A stretch of 64,000 nucleotides of DNA from Paracoccus sp. (in: a-proteobacteria) (GCF_030538755.1 NZ_JAUNTJ010000017.1:1-64000), one strand, 5' to 3'. Shown: positions 53,875 through 62,964, numbered from the stretch's first letter. Numbers and translations: made by a program. Notes: generated by a model from the sequence alone, not told the origin.

Positions 53875-54951
53875 ATGAAAAAATATCTGATTCTTGGCAC
53901 GGCACTGGCCGGGCTGACGGGTGCCGCCTCGGCGCAGCAGGTGAACGTGGTGTCATGGGGCGGGGCCTATTCGGCCAGTCAGGTCGAGGCGTATAACAAG
54001 CCCTTCACCGAGGCGACGGGCATCACCGTCAACATGATCGACTCCGATGATCCCGCGATCCCGCTGAAAGCGCAGGTCGAGGCGGGCAATGTCACCGCGG
54101 ATGTGTTCGACCTTGACCACGCCGGTGCGGTCCGCATGTGCGATGAGGGGGCCGCGATCCAGATCGACGCCGCCGATCTGCCCGCCGCGCCCGATGGCAC
54201 GGCAGCCGTGGACGATTTCATCCCCGGCGCGCTGACCGATTGCGCGGTCGGGAACATCGTCTGGGGCACGGTCATCGCCTATGACACGACCAAGTTCCCC
54301 GATGGCGCGCCGCAAACCGCCGCCGATTTCTTTGACACCGCCCAATTCCCCGGCAAGCGCGGCCTGCCGCCCAGTGCGAAACGCACGCTGTCGCTGGCGC
54401 TGGTGGCGGATGGCGTCGCGCCCGATCAGGTTCTGGAAACGCTGGCCACCCCCGAAGGCGTGGACCGCGCCTTTGCCAAGCTGGACACGATCAAGCGCGA
54501 CATCGTGTGGTGGGAAGCGGGCGCGCAGCCGCCGCAACTGCTGGCCGATGGCGAGGTGACGATGACCACCGTTTACAACGGCCGCATCTTTGACGCCATT
54601 GTGGCCGAGGGTAAGCCCTTCGGCATCATCTGGGACGGGCAATACATGGAAATGAACCTGTTCGTCATCGCCGAGGGCGCACCGAATCCCGAACAGGCGC
54701 TGGAATATGTGAAATTCGCCACCGACACGCAGCAACTGGCGGAACAGGCGCGCTATATCAGCTATGGCCCGACGCGGAAATCCTCGCTGCCGCTGGTGGG
54801 CACCTACAAGGATGACAAGACCCAGATGGCCGATCACATGCCCAACTCGGAACAGCATATGGCGGGTGCGGTGATGGATGACCCGGAATTCTGGGCCGAC
54901 CACGACATCGAACTGACCGAGCGTCTGCGCAGCTGGCTGTCGCAGAACTGA
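53875..54951 (+). CDS. polyamine-type binding protein 4 of 4
   Basis: A 358-residue paralogue. Signal peptide MKKYLILGTALAGLTGAASA and VNVVSWGGAYSASQVEAY. Residues about 190-230 are encoded by the 124-base tract shared with protein 2. The pocket region reads CAVGNIVWGTVIAYD. GGGAGA precedes the ATG. A perfect 10-bp stem-loop follows before the permease genes. Confidence 0.92.
   Translation: MKKYLILGTALAGLTGAASAQQVNVVSWGGAYSASQVEAYNKPFTEATGITVNMIDSDDPAIPLKAQVEAGNVTADVFDLDHAGAVRMCDEGAAIQIDAADLPAAPDGTAAVDDFIPGALTDCAVGNIVWGTVIAYDTTKFPDGAPQTAADFFDTAQFPGKRGLPPSAKRTLSLALVADGVAPDQVLETLATPEGVDRAFAKLDTIKRDIVWWEAGAQPPQLLADGEVTMTTVYNGRIFDAIVAEGKPFGIIWDGQYMEMNLFVIAEGAPNPEQALEYVKFATDTQQLAEQARYISYGPTRKSSLPLVGTYKDDKTQMADHMPNSEQHMAGAVMDDPEFWADHDIELTERLRSWLSQN
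54441..54564 (+). repeat. 124-bp tract identical to one in binding protein 2
   Basis: The second copy of the tract at 52102-52225. Gene 3 lies between the two copies and has a related but clearly different sequence in the same place. Confidence 0.95.
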
Positions 54952-54961
54952 TGCCGGTTGT

Positions 54962-54986
54962 CCGCCGCCCCCGTGCGGGGCGGCGG
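54962..54986 (+). promoter_or_regulatory. stem-loop after binding-protein gene 4
   Basis: CCGCCGCCCC-CGTGC-GGGGCGGCGG, perfect 10-bp stem, 10 bases after the stop. No T-run. It sits between the abundant binding proteins and the permeases. Confidence 0.65.
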
Positions 54987-55023
54987 CTTATCTGATCCGA
55001 TCCTGCCGAACCGAAGGTTACAG

Positions 55024-56322
55024 ATGTCGAACGCCCTTGATCCACATGCCGCCGTTGTCGCCACCGCCTCGGGTGTCAGCCCTGATGGCGTGATGCGCAC
55101 CGCTGATGGCAAGCCGCTGCGGCGCGCGTTGATGCGGTCGCAGGCGCGGGCGCGGCGGCGGGCGTTCCTGCTGGTCACGCCGCTGCTGCTGTTCGTGCTG
55201 CTGACCTTTCTGGTGCCCATCGGGCAGATGTTGCAGCGCTCGTTCTATAACGCCGAGTTTGCGGCCAATATGCCGCGCGTGACCGAGTGGTTTCACAACA
55301 CCGCGCCCGGCACGCCCCCGGATGATGCCGCCTGGACGGCGCTTGGCGACGACATCAAAGAGGCCGCCGCCGCCCGCACCATCGCCCGCGCGGGCACGCG
55401 CCTGAACTATGACATGTCGGGGGCGCGGTCGCTGTTCACCTCGACCGGGCGCGCGGCCCGCAATATGGAGCCGCCCTATCAGGCCGCGCTGGCCGAAATC
55501 GACGCCCGCTGGGAAAGCCCCCTGCTGTGGGCCAAGATGCGGCAGTCGGCCAATGCGGTGACGGGCGATTTCTATCTGGCCGCCGTGGATCGCACGCGGG
55601 ATGAGGCGGGCAGCATCACCGCCGTTCCCGAACAGCAGCAGATCTATGTAAAGCTGTTTATCCGCACGCTGGTTCTGTCGGCGGTCATCACGCTGACCAC
55701 CTTTGTTCTGGGCTTTCCGATTGCGCATCTGCTGGCCACGCTGCCGATGCGCAAATCGAACCTGCTGATGATCCTTGTGCTGCTGCCGTTCTGGACCTCG
55801 CTTCTGGTGCGCACGACAAGCTGGATCGTGCTGCTGCAACAGCAGGGCGTCATCAACGATCTGCTGATCTTTTTCGGCATCATCGGCCAGCAAAGCCGGT
55901 TGCAGATGATCTATAACATGACCGGCACGATCATCGCGATGACGCATATCCTGCTGCCGTTCATGGTGCTGCCGCTGTATTCGGTGATGCGGACGATCAA
56001 CCCGTCCTATGTCCGCGCCGCCCGCAGCCTTGGCGCGACAAGCTGGACGGCCTTCCGCCGCGTCTATTTCCCGCAGACCCTGCCGGGGCTGGGGGCAGGG
56101 GCGCTGTTGGTGTTCATTCTGGCCGTTGGTTATTACATCACGCCCGCGCTGGTCGGCGGTGCCTCGGGGCAGTTGATTTCCAACATGATCGCCATGCACA
56201 CCACACAGACGCTGAACTGGTCGCTGGCGGCGGCGCTGTCCACCATTTTGCTGGTGATCGTGCTGGTGCTTTACTGGCTGTATGACCGCATGGTCGGCAT
56301 CGACAACCTGAAACTGGGGTAA
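55024..56322 (+). CDS. polyamine-type ABC permease 1 (PotB-like)
   Basis: A 432-residue inner-membrane permease, long for the PotB family (~280-310). A basic cytoplasmic N-terminus (~45 residues) precedes helix 1 (FLLVTPLLLFVLLTFLVPIG). Then about 130 periplasmic residues intervene before helix 2, which is the source of the extra length. The ATPase-contact EAA motif is RAARSLGATSWTAFRRVYFP. It stops four bases before permease 2. Start at 55024 follows AAGGTTAC. Confidence 0.92.
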   Translation: MSNALDPHAAVVATASGVSPDGVMRTADGKPLRRALMRSQARARRRAFLLVTPLLLFVLLTFLVPIGQMLQRSFYNAEFAANMPRVTEWFHNTAPGTPPDDAAWTALGDDIKEAAAARTIARAGTRLNYDMSGARSLFTSTGRAARNMEPPYQAALAEIDARWESPLLWAKMRQSANAVTGDFYLAAVDRTRDEAGSITAVPEQQQIYVKLFIRTLVLSAVITLTTFVLGFPIAHLLATLPMRKSNLLMILVLLPFWTSLLVRTTSWIVLLQQQGVINDLLIFFGIIGQQSRLQMIYNMTGTIIAMTHILLPFMVLPLYSVMRTINPSYVRAARSLGATSWTAFRRVYFPQTLPGLGAGALLVFILAVGYYITPALVGGASGQLISNMIAMHTTQTLNWSLAAALSTILLVIVLVLYWLYDRMVGIDNLKLG

Positions 56323-56325
56323 ACC

Positions 56326-57285
56326 ATGGCGCTTCCTTCTTATGCCTCTCCGCTGGAAAAACTGTGGCACGGCGCCTATCTGGTGATCTGCACGGCGATC
56401 TTTGTGTTCCTGATCGCGCCGATTCTGGTGTTCATTCCGCTGTCCTTCAACGCGGAGCCATATTTCACCTTTACGGAAAAGATGCTGACGCTCGACCCCG
56501 AGGGTTACAGCACCCGCTGGTATCAGACGCTGCTGACCTTCGGGATGCAGAACCCCGGCGGCAACACCGGCTGGGCGTGGTGGCAGGATGCGTGGAACAA
56601 CGCGCATTGGATCAAGGCGGCCAAGAACTCGGTCATCATCGGAGTCAGCGCGACGCTGGTGGCGACGTTTCTGGGCACGCTGGCCGCGCTTGGCCTGTCG
56701 CGGCCGGAAATGCCGTTCCGGCGGGCGATCATGGCGATGCTGATTTCGCCGATGATCGTGCCGGTCATCATCTCGGCCCTGGGGATGTTCTTTTTCTATT
56801 CGAACCCCTGCGGTATTCTGGGGATGAGCGGTTCTGACGGCGGGCCGGCCTGCGGGCGTCTGACCGGCAGCTATCTGGGGATCGTGCTGGCCCATGCCAC
56901 GCTGGGAATTCCCTTTGTGATTATCACCGTCACCGCAACGCTGGTCGGCTTTGACCAGTCGCTGAACCGGGCGGCGGCCTCGCTGGGGGCCAGCCCGCGG
57001 CGGACGTTCTTCAAGATCACGCTGCCGCTGATCCTGCCGGGGGTGATTTCGGGGGCGCTGTTCGCCTTTGTCACCAGCTTTGACGAGGTGATCGTGGTGC
57101 TGCTGATTGCCGCGCCGGAACAGCAGACCATTCCGCGCCAGATGTGGAACGGCATCCGCGAACAGATCAGCCCGGCGATTCTGGCCATAGCCACGCTGCT
57201 GGTGTTCTTTTCCATCGCGCTGCTGACCACGGTTGAACTGCTGCGCCGCCGTTCGGAACGCATTCGCGGTGTCACCCCGTCATGA
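56326..57285 (+). CDS. polyamine-type ABC permease 2 (PotC-like)
   Basis: A 319-residue permease with six helices. It too has extended periplasmic segments: about 45 residues after helix 1 (YSTRWYQTLLTFGMQNPGG...WWQD) and a loop with two cysteines, SNPCGILGMSGSDGGPACGR, that could form a disulfide. EAA motif: RAAASLGASPRRTFFKITLP. Its stop overlaps the hemerythrin-like gene start (ATGA). Confidence 0.92.
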   Translation: MALPSYASPLEKLWHGAYLVICTAIFVFLIAPILVFIPLSFNAEPYFTFTEKMLTLDPEGYSTRWYQTLLTFGMQNPGGNTGWAWWQDAWNNAHWIKAAKNSVIIGVSATLVATFLGTLAALGLSRPEMPFRRAIMAMLISPMIVPVIISALGMFFFYSNPCGILGMSGSDGGPACGRLTGSYLGIVLAHATLGIPFVIITVTATLVGFDQSLNRAAASLGASPRRTFFKITLPLILPGVISGALFAFVTSFDEVIVVLLIAAPEQQTIPRQMWNGIREQISPAILAIATLLVFFSIALLTTVELLRRRSERIRGVTPS

Positions 57286-57842
57286 CGCCCGAACAGCTAG
57301 AGGACGACGCGGCCCGCCCCAAGGCCCCGCCGATCCCCGGCCTGACGCCGATGCAGGAACTGCACGGCAAGGGGCTGGCGCGCATCCATCGGATGTATCT
57401 GAACGAACTGACGGCGGTGGCCCGGCTGATGGCGGATATCCGCGCCGGTCTGGCCAGCCCGCAGGTGCTGCCAACAGCCATCGCCGGAATGTCGCTGACG
57501 CAGAATCTGGCGATGTTCGGTTCTGTCTGCGGGCGGCAATGCGCTTTGCTGCAAAACCACCATGACATCGAAGAACAGTGGATGTTTCCTGCCATTGCCG
57601 AACATGCGCAGGCGGGCTTGGACGCGGTGCTGGACCGGCTGAAGGCCGAACACGAGGTCATCCACAGCCTGATCGGCGAGTTGCGGCAGGCGGCGGATGA
57701 TCTGGCCGATGCGCCCGATGATGCCAGCTTTGGCGCCTGCACCGCCGCGTTCAACCGGCTGGACCGCGCCATCCGGTCGCATTTCGGATACGAGGAAACG
57801 CAGCTTGGCCCGGCCATGGGCTATCTGGGGATTCCGGTTTAG
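57282..57842 (+). CDS. hemerythrin HHE-domain protein
   Basis: A 186-residue cytosolic helical protein. The four-helix hemerythrin pattern is spread over LLQNHHDIEEQWMFPAI, KAEHEVIHSLIGEL and IRSHFGYEETQLG, giving His/Glu ligands for a di-iron site. Such proteins sense or carry O2, NO or iron. It starts inside the stop of permease 2, so it belongs to the transport operon, an unusual partner for a polyamine-type importer. Role unknown. Confidence 0.83.
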   Translation: MTPEQLEDDAARPKAPPIPGLTPMQELHGKGLARIHRMYLNELTAVARLMADIRAGLASPQVLPTAIAGMSLTQNLAMFGSVCGRQCALLQNHHDIEEQWMFPAIAEHAQAGLDAVLDRLKAEHEVIHSLIGELRQAADDLADAPDDASFGACTAAFNRLDRAIRSHFGYEETQLGPAMGYLGIPV

Positions 57843-57875
57843 GGGCCGCCCGGTCGGGCAGCGCGGCGCGGGGCG

Positions 57876-58880
57876 TCAGCCGCCCGTGTGGCTCATATGG
57901 CGGGACATCTGCCCCGAGACGGTTTGCCGGGAATAGTCGAAATCATGGCCCTTGGGCTTGCGTGCGATGGCGGCGCGGATCGCGTCGGTCAGGGCGGCGT
58001 CGTCGCGGCTGGCACGCAGGGGCGCGCGCAGATCGGCGCGGTCTTCCTGACCCAGACACATGAACAATTCGCCGGTGCAGGTGACGCGCACACGGTTACA
58101 GCTTTCGCAGAAATTATGCGTCAGCGGGGTGATGAAGCCAATCTTCTGCCCGGTTTCCGCCAGCCGGACATAGCGGGCCGGGCCGCCGGTGCGCTCGGCC
58201 AGATCGGTCAGGGTGAACTGCTGCGCCAGACAGGCGCGCAGGTCGATCAGCGGCCAATATTGGTCCAGCCGCATCTCGCCCTCCATCTCGCCCATGGGCA
58301 TGACTTCGATGAAGGTCAGGTCAAAGCCCTGATCGCCGCACCAGCCGACCAGATCGAGCAGTTCGTCTTCGTTGAAGCCCTTTAGTGCGACGGTGTTGAT
58401 CTTGACCCGCAACCCGGCGTCCTGTGCGGCGCGCAGCCCGTCCAGCACCTGATTCAGCCGGCCCCAGCGGGTGATCTGCGCAAACTTGTCGGCGTCCAGC
58501 GTGTCCAGCGACACATTCACCCGCCGGATGCCGCATTCGGCCAGTTCGGCGGCAAAGCGGCGCAACTGGCTGCCGTTGGTGGTCAGGGTCAACTCGTCCA
58601 GCCCCGCGCCCAGATGGCGGGACATGGCGCGGAAAAACTCCATAATGCCGCGCCGGACCAGCGGTTCGCCGCCGGTCACGCGCAGCTTGCGCACGCCAAG
58701 GCCGATGAAGGCGGAACAGAGCCGGTCCAACTCCTCCAGCGTCAGCAGGTCGGCCTTGGGCAGAAACTGCATATGCTCGACCATGCAATAGGTGCAGCGA
58801 AAATCGCAGCGGTCGGTCACGGACACCCGCAAATAGGTGATGGGCCGGGCAAAGGGGTCGATCAAGGGTGCGCAGGTCAT
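57876..58880 (-). CDS. moaA: GTP 3',8-cyclase MoaA
   Basis: A 334-residue radical-SAM enzyme that starts molybdenum cofactor synthesis. N-terminal cluster CDFRCTYCM (Cys25, 29, 32), C-terminal cluster [22 protein letters not shown], and the essential C-terminal Gly-Gly (SHTGG) are all intact. It is convergent with the hemerythrin-like gene. Confidence 0.97.
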   Translation of the reverse strand: MTCAPLIDPFARPITYLRVSVTDRCDFRCTYCMVEHMQFLPKADLLTLEELDRLCSAFIGLGVRKLRVTGGEPLVRRGIMEFFRAMSRHLGAGLDELTLTTNGSQLRRFAAELAECGIRRVNVSLDTLDADKFAQITRWGRLNQVLDGLRAAQDAGLRVKINTVALKGFNEDELLDLVGWCGDQGFDLTFIEVMPMGEMEGEMRLDQYWPLIDLRACLAQQFTLTDLAERTGGPARYVRLAETGQKIGFITPLTHNFCESCNRVRVTCTGELFMCLGQEDRADLRAPLRASRDDAALTDAIRAAIARKPKGHDFDYSRQTVSGQMSRHMSHTGG

Positions 58881-58996
58881 CTGCCTGATTTAAGAGCGTG
58901 GCGACCGCAGCACAAGCACGACCCGATCACACAGCCGTCGCTGGACCGATGCCGCAACTGCCGCTAGCGTGGCGCGAAACAACCGAGGAAAGCCCG

Positions 58997-59524
58997 ATGA
59001 CCGTCCCGAGTTTTGCCAAACGCCCGCTGGCGCTGATCCTGCCGGTGCTGGCGCTGTCTGCCTGCGCTACGGCGACCACGCAGGCCACGACGCAACGCCC
59101 CGCGACCAGCGCGGCAGCGGAAACCCCGCAAGCGCCCGAGGTGGTTCAGGCCGCCGCCGCCGTGACCCGCGCCCCGGCACCGCGCCCGGCCGCCCGCGCG
59201 ACGGCGGCGCAACTGAACACCACCACCGCCGCTCAGCGCGCCGCCGCCGCCGAAAAGCCTGCGGCCAGTGCGGAAACCCGTCTGGGCACGACCGTTGCTT
59301 CGCTGGGGGATGCGACGCAGCCGGGCTTTTGGATCAAGACGCCGCTGGTGAAAACGCAGGCCGTGGGCCGGATCGTGAACCCGGCGAATGGCAAATCGGC
59401 CAAGGTCGATCTGATGCCGCTGGACGGCCCTGCCAGTGGCGGCAGTCAGGTTTCGCTGCCCGCGCTGCAATTGCTGGGCATCTCGCTGACCGATCTGCCG
59501 GTGATCGAGGTGTTCCGGTCGTAA
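58997..59524 (+). CDS. Ala-rich lipoprotein of unknown function
   Basis: A 175-residue lipoprotein: signal peptide ending in lipobox LSAC (Cys23). Residues about 24-95 are an Ala/Thr/Pro-rich flexible linker. The C-terminal ~75 residues form a small domain (GDATQPGFWIKTPLVKTQAVGRI, GGSQVSLPALQLLGISLTDLPVIEVF) that I recall as a conserved block in Rhodobacteraceae proteins often mis-labelled as D-galactarate dehydratase. It is not an enzyme by any motif I can see. Confidence 0.7.
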   Translation: MTVPSFAKRPLALILPVLALSACATATTQATTQRPATSAAAETPQAPEVVQAAAAVTRAPAPRPAARATAAQLNTTTAAQRAAAAEKPAASAETRLGTTVASLGDATQPGFWIKTPLVKTQAVGRIVNPANGKSAKVDLMPLDGPASGGSQVSLPALQLLGISLTDLPVIEVFRS

Positions 59525-59533
59525 TCCGCCGGT

Positions 59534-59563
59534 CTGCGGTGTCGCGCACAGGCGGCACCGCAG
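59534..59563 (+). terminator. weak stem-loop after the lipoprotein gene
   Basis: CTGCGGTG / CACCGCAG with a 14-base loop, 10 bases after the stop. No T-run, so termination is uncertain. Confidence 0.35.
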
Positions 59564-59649
59564 GTGGCCATTTCGTGACGACCGCCTTTCGTGATTGATC
59601 CGCGCCGCCAGCCGCCCTATCGTCCGCGCAGTCACAGAAGGGGGCGGAT

Positions 59650-60525
59650 ATGGCGGTTCAATCGGTTGGCGTGATCGGTGCGGGGCAGATGGGCAACGGG
59701 ATCGCTCATGTCTTTGCGCTGGCGGGATACGATGTGCTGATGACCGACATCAGCCGCGAGGCGCTGGACAAGGCCGTGGCGCTGATCGACAAGAACATGG
59801 AACGTCAGGTCAGCCGCGGCAAGATCAGCGCCGAGGAAAAGGCCGCGGCGCTTGGGCGGCTGAAAACCACGCTGACGCTGACCGATCTGGGCCAGACCGA
59901 TCTGGTGATCGAGGCAGCAACGGAACGCGAGACCGTCAAGCAGGCCATCTTCGAAGATCTGCTGCCGCATTTGAAACCGAACACGATCCTGACCTCGAAC
60001 ACCTCGTCGATTTCGATCACGCGGCTGGCCAGCCGCACCGACCGGCCGGGCAAGTTCATGGGCTTTCACTTCATGAACCCGGTGCCGGTGATGCAACTGG
60101 TGGAACTGATCCGGGGCATCGCCACGGATGAGGAAACCTATAAGACCCTGCTGGGCGTGGTCGAAAAGATCGGCAAGACCGCCGCCAGTGCCGAGGATTT
60201 CCCGGCCTTCATCGTCAACCGCATCCTGATGCCGATGATAAACGAGGCCGTTTACACGCTGTATGAGGGCGTCGGCAACGTCCGCTCGATCGACGAATCG
60301 CTGAAGCTGGGGGCCAATCACCCGATGGGACCGCTGGAACTGGCCGATTTCATCGGGCTGGACACCTGCCTTGCGATCATGAACGTGCTGCATGACGGGC
60401 TGGCCGATACGAAATACCGCCCCTGTCCGCTGCTGACGAAATATGTCGAAGCGGGCTGGCTTGGGCGCAAGACCGGGCGCGGCTTTTATGATTATTCTGG
60501 CGAAACTCCGGTGCCGACGCGCTGA
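59650..60525 (+). CDS. hbd: 3-hydroxybutyryl-CoA dehydrogenase
   Basis: A 291-residue NAD(P)-dependent enzyme that interconverts acetoacetyl-CoA and 3-hydroxybutyryl-CoA. Rossmann motif [17 protein letters not shown], the catalytic His region [17 protein letters not shown] and the C-terminal [15 protein letters not shown] are typical. Could also be a related 3-hydroxyacyl-CoA dehydrogenase (PaaH-like). In relatives it commonly lies near etf genes, which are not here. Confidence 0.93.
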   Translation: MAVQSVGVIGAGQMGNGIAHVFALAGYDVLMTDISREALDKAVALIDKNMERQVSRGKISAEEKAAALGRLKTTLTLTDLGQTDLVIEAATERETVKQAIFEDLLPHLKPNTILTSNTSSISITRLASRTDRPGKFMGFHFMNPVPVMQLVELIRGIATDEETYKTLLGVVEKIGKTAASAEDFPAFIVNRILMPMINEAVYTLYEGVGNVRSIDESLKLGANHPMGPLELADFIGLDTCLAIMNVLHDGLADTKYRPCPLLTKYVEAGWLGRKTGRGFYDYSGETPVPTR

Positions 60526-60573
60526 ACCCCCTTGCGCCGGGCGGGCATCCGCCGTAATCAGACGACCGGCCTT

Positions 60574-60649
60574 AGGGGTATAGCTCAGTTGGTAGAGCAT
60601 CGGTCTCCAAAACCGAGGGTCGGGGGTTCGAGTCCCTCTGCCCCTGCCA
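60574..60649 (+). tRNA. tRNA-Trp (anticodon CCA)
   Basis: A 76-base cloverleaf: acceptor AGGGGTA/TGCCCCT, D arm GCTCAGTTGGTAGAGC, anticodon stem TCGGT/ACCGA with loop CTCCAAA, T arm GGGGG-TTCGAGT-CCCTC, discriminator G, encoded CCA. Confidence 0.97.
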
Positions 60650-60737
60650 GGCCGGTTTCCCGGATTTTGTCGTAACCTGTGCCGCCGCCTTGGCGTGTAT
60701 TGTCGTGGATGCCGGACGGCTGGCCGCTGGCCGCCAA

Positions 60738-61163
60738 TCAGACCTCGGCGCCCAGGGTCTGTGCCGTGGCGGCCAGTTCTTCGGCGGTGGGGCTGGTCGG
60801 GACGGAATAGCCGTCTGGCCCGTCGGCCAGATAGGCGGCGGAACTGACGTCGTGGACATGGTGCATCGGCACGACATGGGCGTGGACATGCGGCACATGG
60901 ATGCCGGTAAAGAACATCGCCACACGCTCGACACCATACAGCTTTTTCTGCGCGCGGGCGATCTGCTGCGACAGGTCCATCACCTCGGCGGCAAGGGGGG
61001 CGGGCATGTCTTCGAACCAGACATGGTGTTCGCGCGGCACGACCAGCGTATGGCCGGGGCGGATCGGGTGCAGGTCCAGAAAGGCGACCAGATTATTGGT
61101 TTCGGCCACCTTATGGGCGGGCAGCGCGCCGGATGTGATGCGGCAAAACAGGCAGTCGGTCAT
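60738..61163 (-). CDS. HIT-family protein
   Basis: A 141-residue histidine-triad nucleotide-binding protein. Active-site triad HVHAHVV (His92, 94, 96) and zinc-type Cys4/Cys7 pair (CLFC). HIT proteins hydrolyse adenosine phosphoramidates and related AMP conjugates. It is convergent with tRNA-Trp and 48 bases from the epmA end. Confidence 0.93.
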   Translation of the reverse strand: MTDCLFCRITSGALPAHKVAETNNLVAFLDLHPIRPGHTLVVPREHHVWFEDMPAPLAAEVMDLSQQIARAQKKLYGVERVAMFFTGIHVPHVHAHVVPMHHVHDVSSAAYLADGPDGYSVPTSPTAEELAATAQTLGAEV

Positions 61164-61211
61164 GGTTCCCCCCTTGTGCTGTCGCGATGGTGACGCGCGG
61201 GGCGGCGGGCG

Positions 61212-62249
61212 TCAACCGTGCGGCACTGGCGCCCAGATCACCGCGTCGATATGCGGCGCGGCGGTGGCCAGCATCACCAGCCGGTCAAACCCCAGCGCGA
61301 TGCCGCTGGCCTGCGGCATGATCGCCAGAGCCGCCAGAAAGTCGTCGTCCAGCGGATAGCGGTGGCCATAGACGCGCTGCTTTTCGTCCATCTCGGCGGT
61401 AAAGCGGCGCTGCTGCTCGGCGGGGTCGGTCAGCTCGCCAAAGCCGTTGGCCAGCTCGACGCCGCAGGCATACAGCTCGAACCGCTCGGCAAAGCGGGGA
61501 TCGTCGGGGCAGGGGCGCGCCAGCGCGGCCTCGGCCACGGGGTAGCGGTCCAGAACGGTGGCGCGGCCCATGCCAAGGCGCGGCTCGATCTTTTCCACCA
61601 GAACGCGGCTGAACATGTCGGCCCATGTGTCGTCGGCGGCATGGCGCAGCCCGGCGGCCCGCATCTGCGCCGCCATGGCTGCCGCATCGGTGGTGCCGTC
61701 ATCGTGCAGCGTCGCGGCCAGATCGACACCGGCATGGCGGGCAAAGGCCTCCGCCACCGACAGCCGCTCTGGCGCGGCAAAGGGATCGCAGACCGCATCG
61801 CGAAACCGCAGCGCCGCAACCCCGGCCCCCTGTGCCGCCAGCCGCAGCAGGGCGGCGCAATCCGCCATCAGCGCATCATAAGGGGCACCCGCGCGATACC
61901 ATTCCAGCATGGTGAATTCGGGGCTGTGCAGAGGCCCACGCTCGCGGTTGCGCCAGACATGGGCAAAGGCGGCGATCCGGGTTTCCCCCGCCGCCAGCAG
62001 CTTTTTCATCGCGAATTCGGGGCTGGTGTGCAGATACATCCGCCGCGCCGTGCCGTCATCGCCCATGGCATCGGTGGCAAAGGCGTGCAGATGCGCCTCG
62101 TTCCCCGGCGATACGGCCAGTGCGGCCGGGTCCACCTCGGTAAAGGCTTCATCGTCCAGCCAGCCGCGCAGCAGGCGCTGAATCCGGTTCCGCGCCAGCA
62201 GGGCAGGGCGCCGCCCTTCATGCCGTTCGGGTCGCCACCAATCGTTCAT
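61212..62249 (-). CDS. epmA: EF-P lysine ligase EpmA
   Basis: A 345-residue class II lysyl-tRNA-synthetase-like enzyme without an anticodon-binding domain. It attaches (beta-)lysine to a lysine of EF-P. Motif 2 HVWRNRERGPLHSPEFTMLEWYRAG and motif 3 GIALGFDRLVMLA are clear. Start at 62249 (MNDWW) is used; 62255 is also possible. It diverges from efp, which strongly supports the assignment. No epmB (lysine aminomutase) gene is in the window. Confidence 0.92.
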   Translation of the reverse strand: MNDWWRPERHEGRRPALLARNRIQRLLRGWLDDEAFTEVDPAALAVSPGNEAHLHAFATDAMGDDGTARRMYLHTSPEFAMKKLLAAGETRIAAFAHVWRNRERGPLHSPEFTMLEWYRAGAPYDALMADCAALLRLAAQGAGVAALRFRDAVCDPFAAPERLSVAEAFARHAGVDLAATLHDDGTTDAAAMAAQMRAAGLRHAADDTWADMFSRVLVEKIEPRLGMGRATVLDRYPVAEAALARPCPDDPRFAERFELYACGVELANGFGELTDPAEQQRRFTAEMDEKQRVYGHRYPLDDDFLAALAIMPQASGIALGFDRLVMLATAAPHIDAVIWAPVPHG

Positions 62250-62345
62250 GCGCATCCTCGGGTCTGGTGAAATCTGTTCGTCCGCGCTATGGCGTGGCAT
62301 CCCGCGCCCTTAGGCGCGCCCCGATTTATGGTCAAGGAGCCATTC

Positions 62346-62912
62346 GTGAAGGTCATCGCCTCTAGCCTGCGCAAAGGTAATGTCGTCGAACTGGACGACA
62401 AGCTGTATGTCGTGCTTACCGCCCAGAACTTCCATCCGGGCAAGGGCACGCCGGTCACTCAGGTCGATATGCGCCGCATTTCCGACGGCGTGAAGGTCAG
62501 CGAACGCTGGCGGACGACCGAACAGGTCGAACGTGCCCATGTGGACGAACGGTCGTATAATTTTCTGTATGAAGATGGCGAAGGCTATCACTTCATGGAG
62601 CCGGAAAGTTATGAGCAGGTCGTGGTGTCGCCCGATGTGATCGGCGATCAGGCCGTTTATCTGCAAGAGGGCGCAAGCTGTTTCCTGCAAGTTTACAATG
62701 GCGTGCCGATTTCCATTGAAATGCCCGCCAAGATCACCCTCGAAATCACCGAGACCGAGCCGGTGGTAAAAGGGCAAACCGCGTCGTCGTCGTATAAACC
62801 TGCAATCTGCGATAATGGCCTGCGCGTGATGGTGCCGCCGCATATCGGCGTGGGCACGCGGATCGTGATTAACACCGAGGATAATTCCTACGTCGAACGC
62901 GCGAAAGACTGA
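62346..62912 (+). CDS. efp: elongation factor P
   Basis: A 188-residue translation factor that rescues ribosomes stalled at proline stretches. The modified lysine is Lys33 in HPGKG, within the loop of domain I; domains II and III follow ([27 protein letters not shown] and [26 protein letters not shown]). GTG start at 62346 with AAGGAG upstream. EpmA is encoded divergently. A terminator follows. Confidence 0.97.
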   Translation: MKVIASSLRKGNVVELDDKLYVVLTAQNFHPGKGTPVTQVDMRRISDGVKVSERWRTTEQVERAHVDERSYNFLYEDGEGYHFMEPESYEQVVVSPDVIGDQAVYLQEGASCFLQVYNGVPISIEMPAKITLEITETEPVVKGQTASSSYKPAICDNGLRVMVPPHIGVGTRIVINTEDNSYVERAKD

Positions 62913-62933
62913 TCTTTTCGCAATATGTTCATC

Positions 62934-62964
62934 AAGGCCCCGTGTGTCATGCGCGGGGCCTTTT
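62934..62964 (+). terminator. rho-independent terminator of efp
   Basis: AAGGCCCCG / CGGGGCCTT with an 11-base loop, followed by TTTT. It begins 22 bases after efp and ends three bases from the RTX gene stop on the other strand. Confidence 0.85.
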
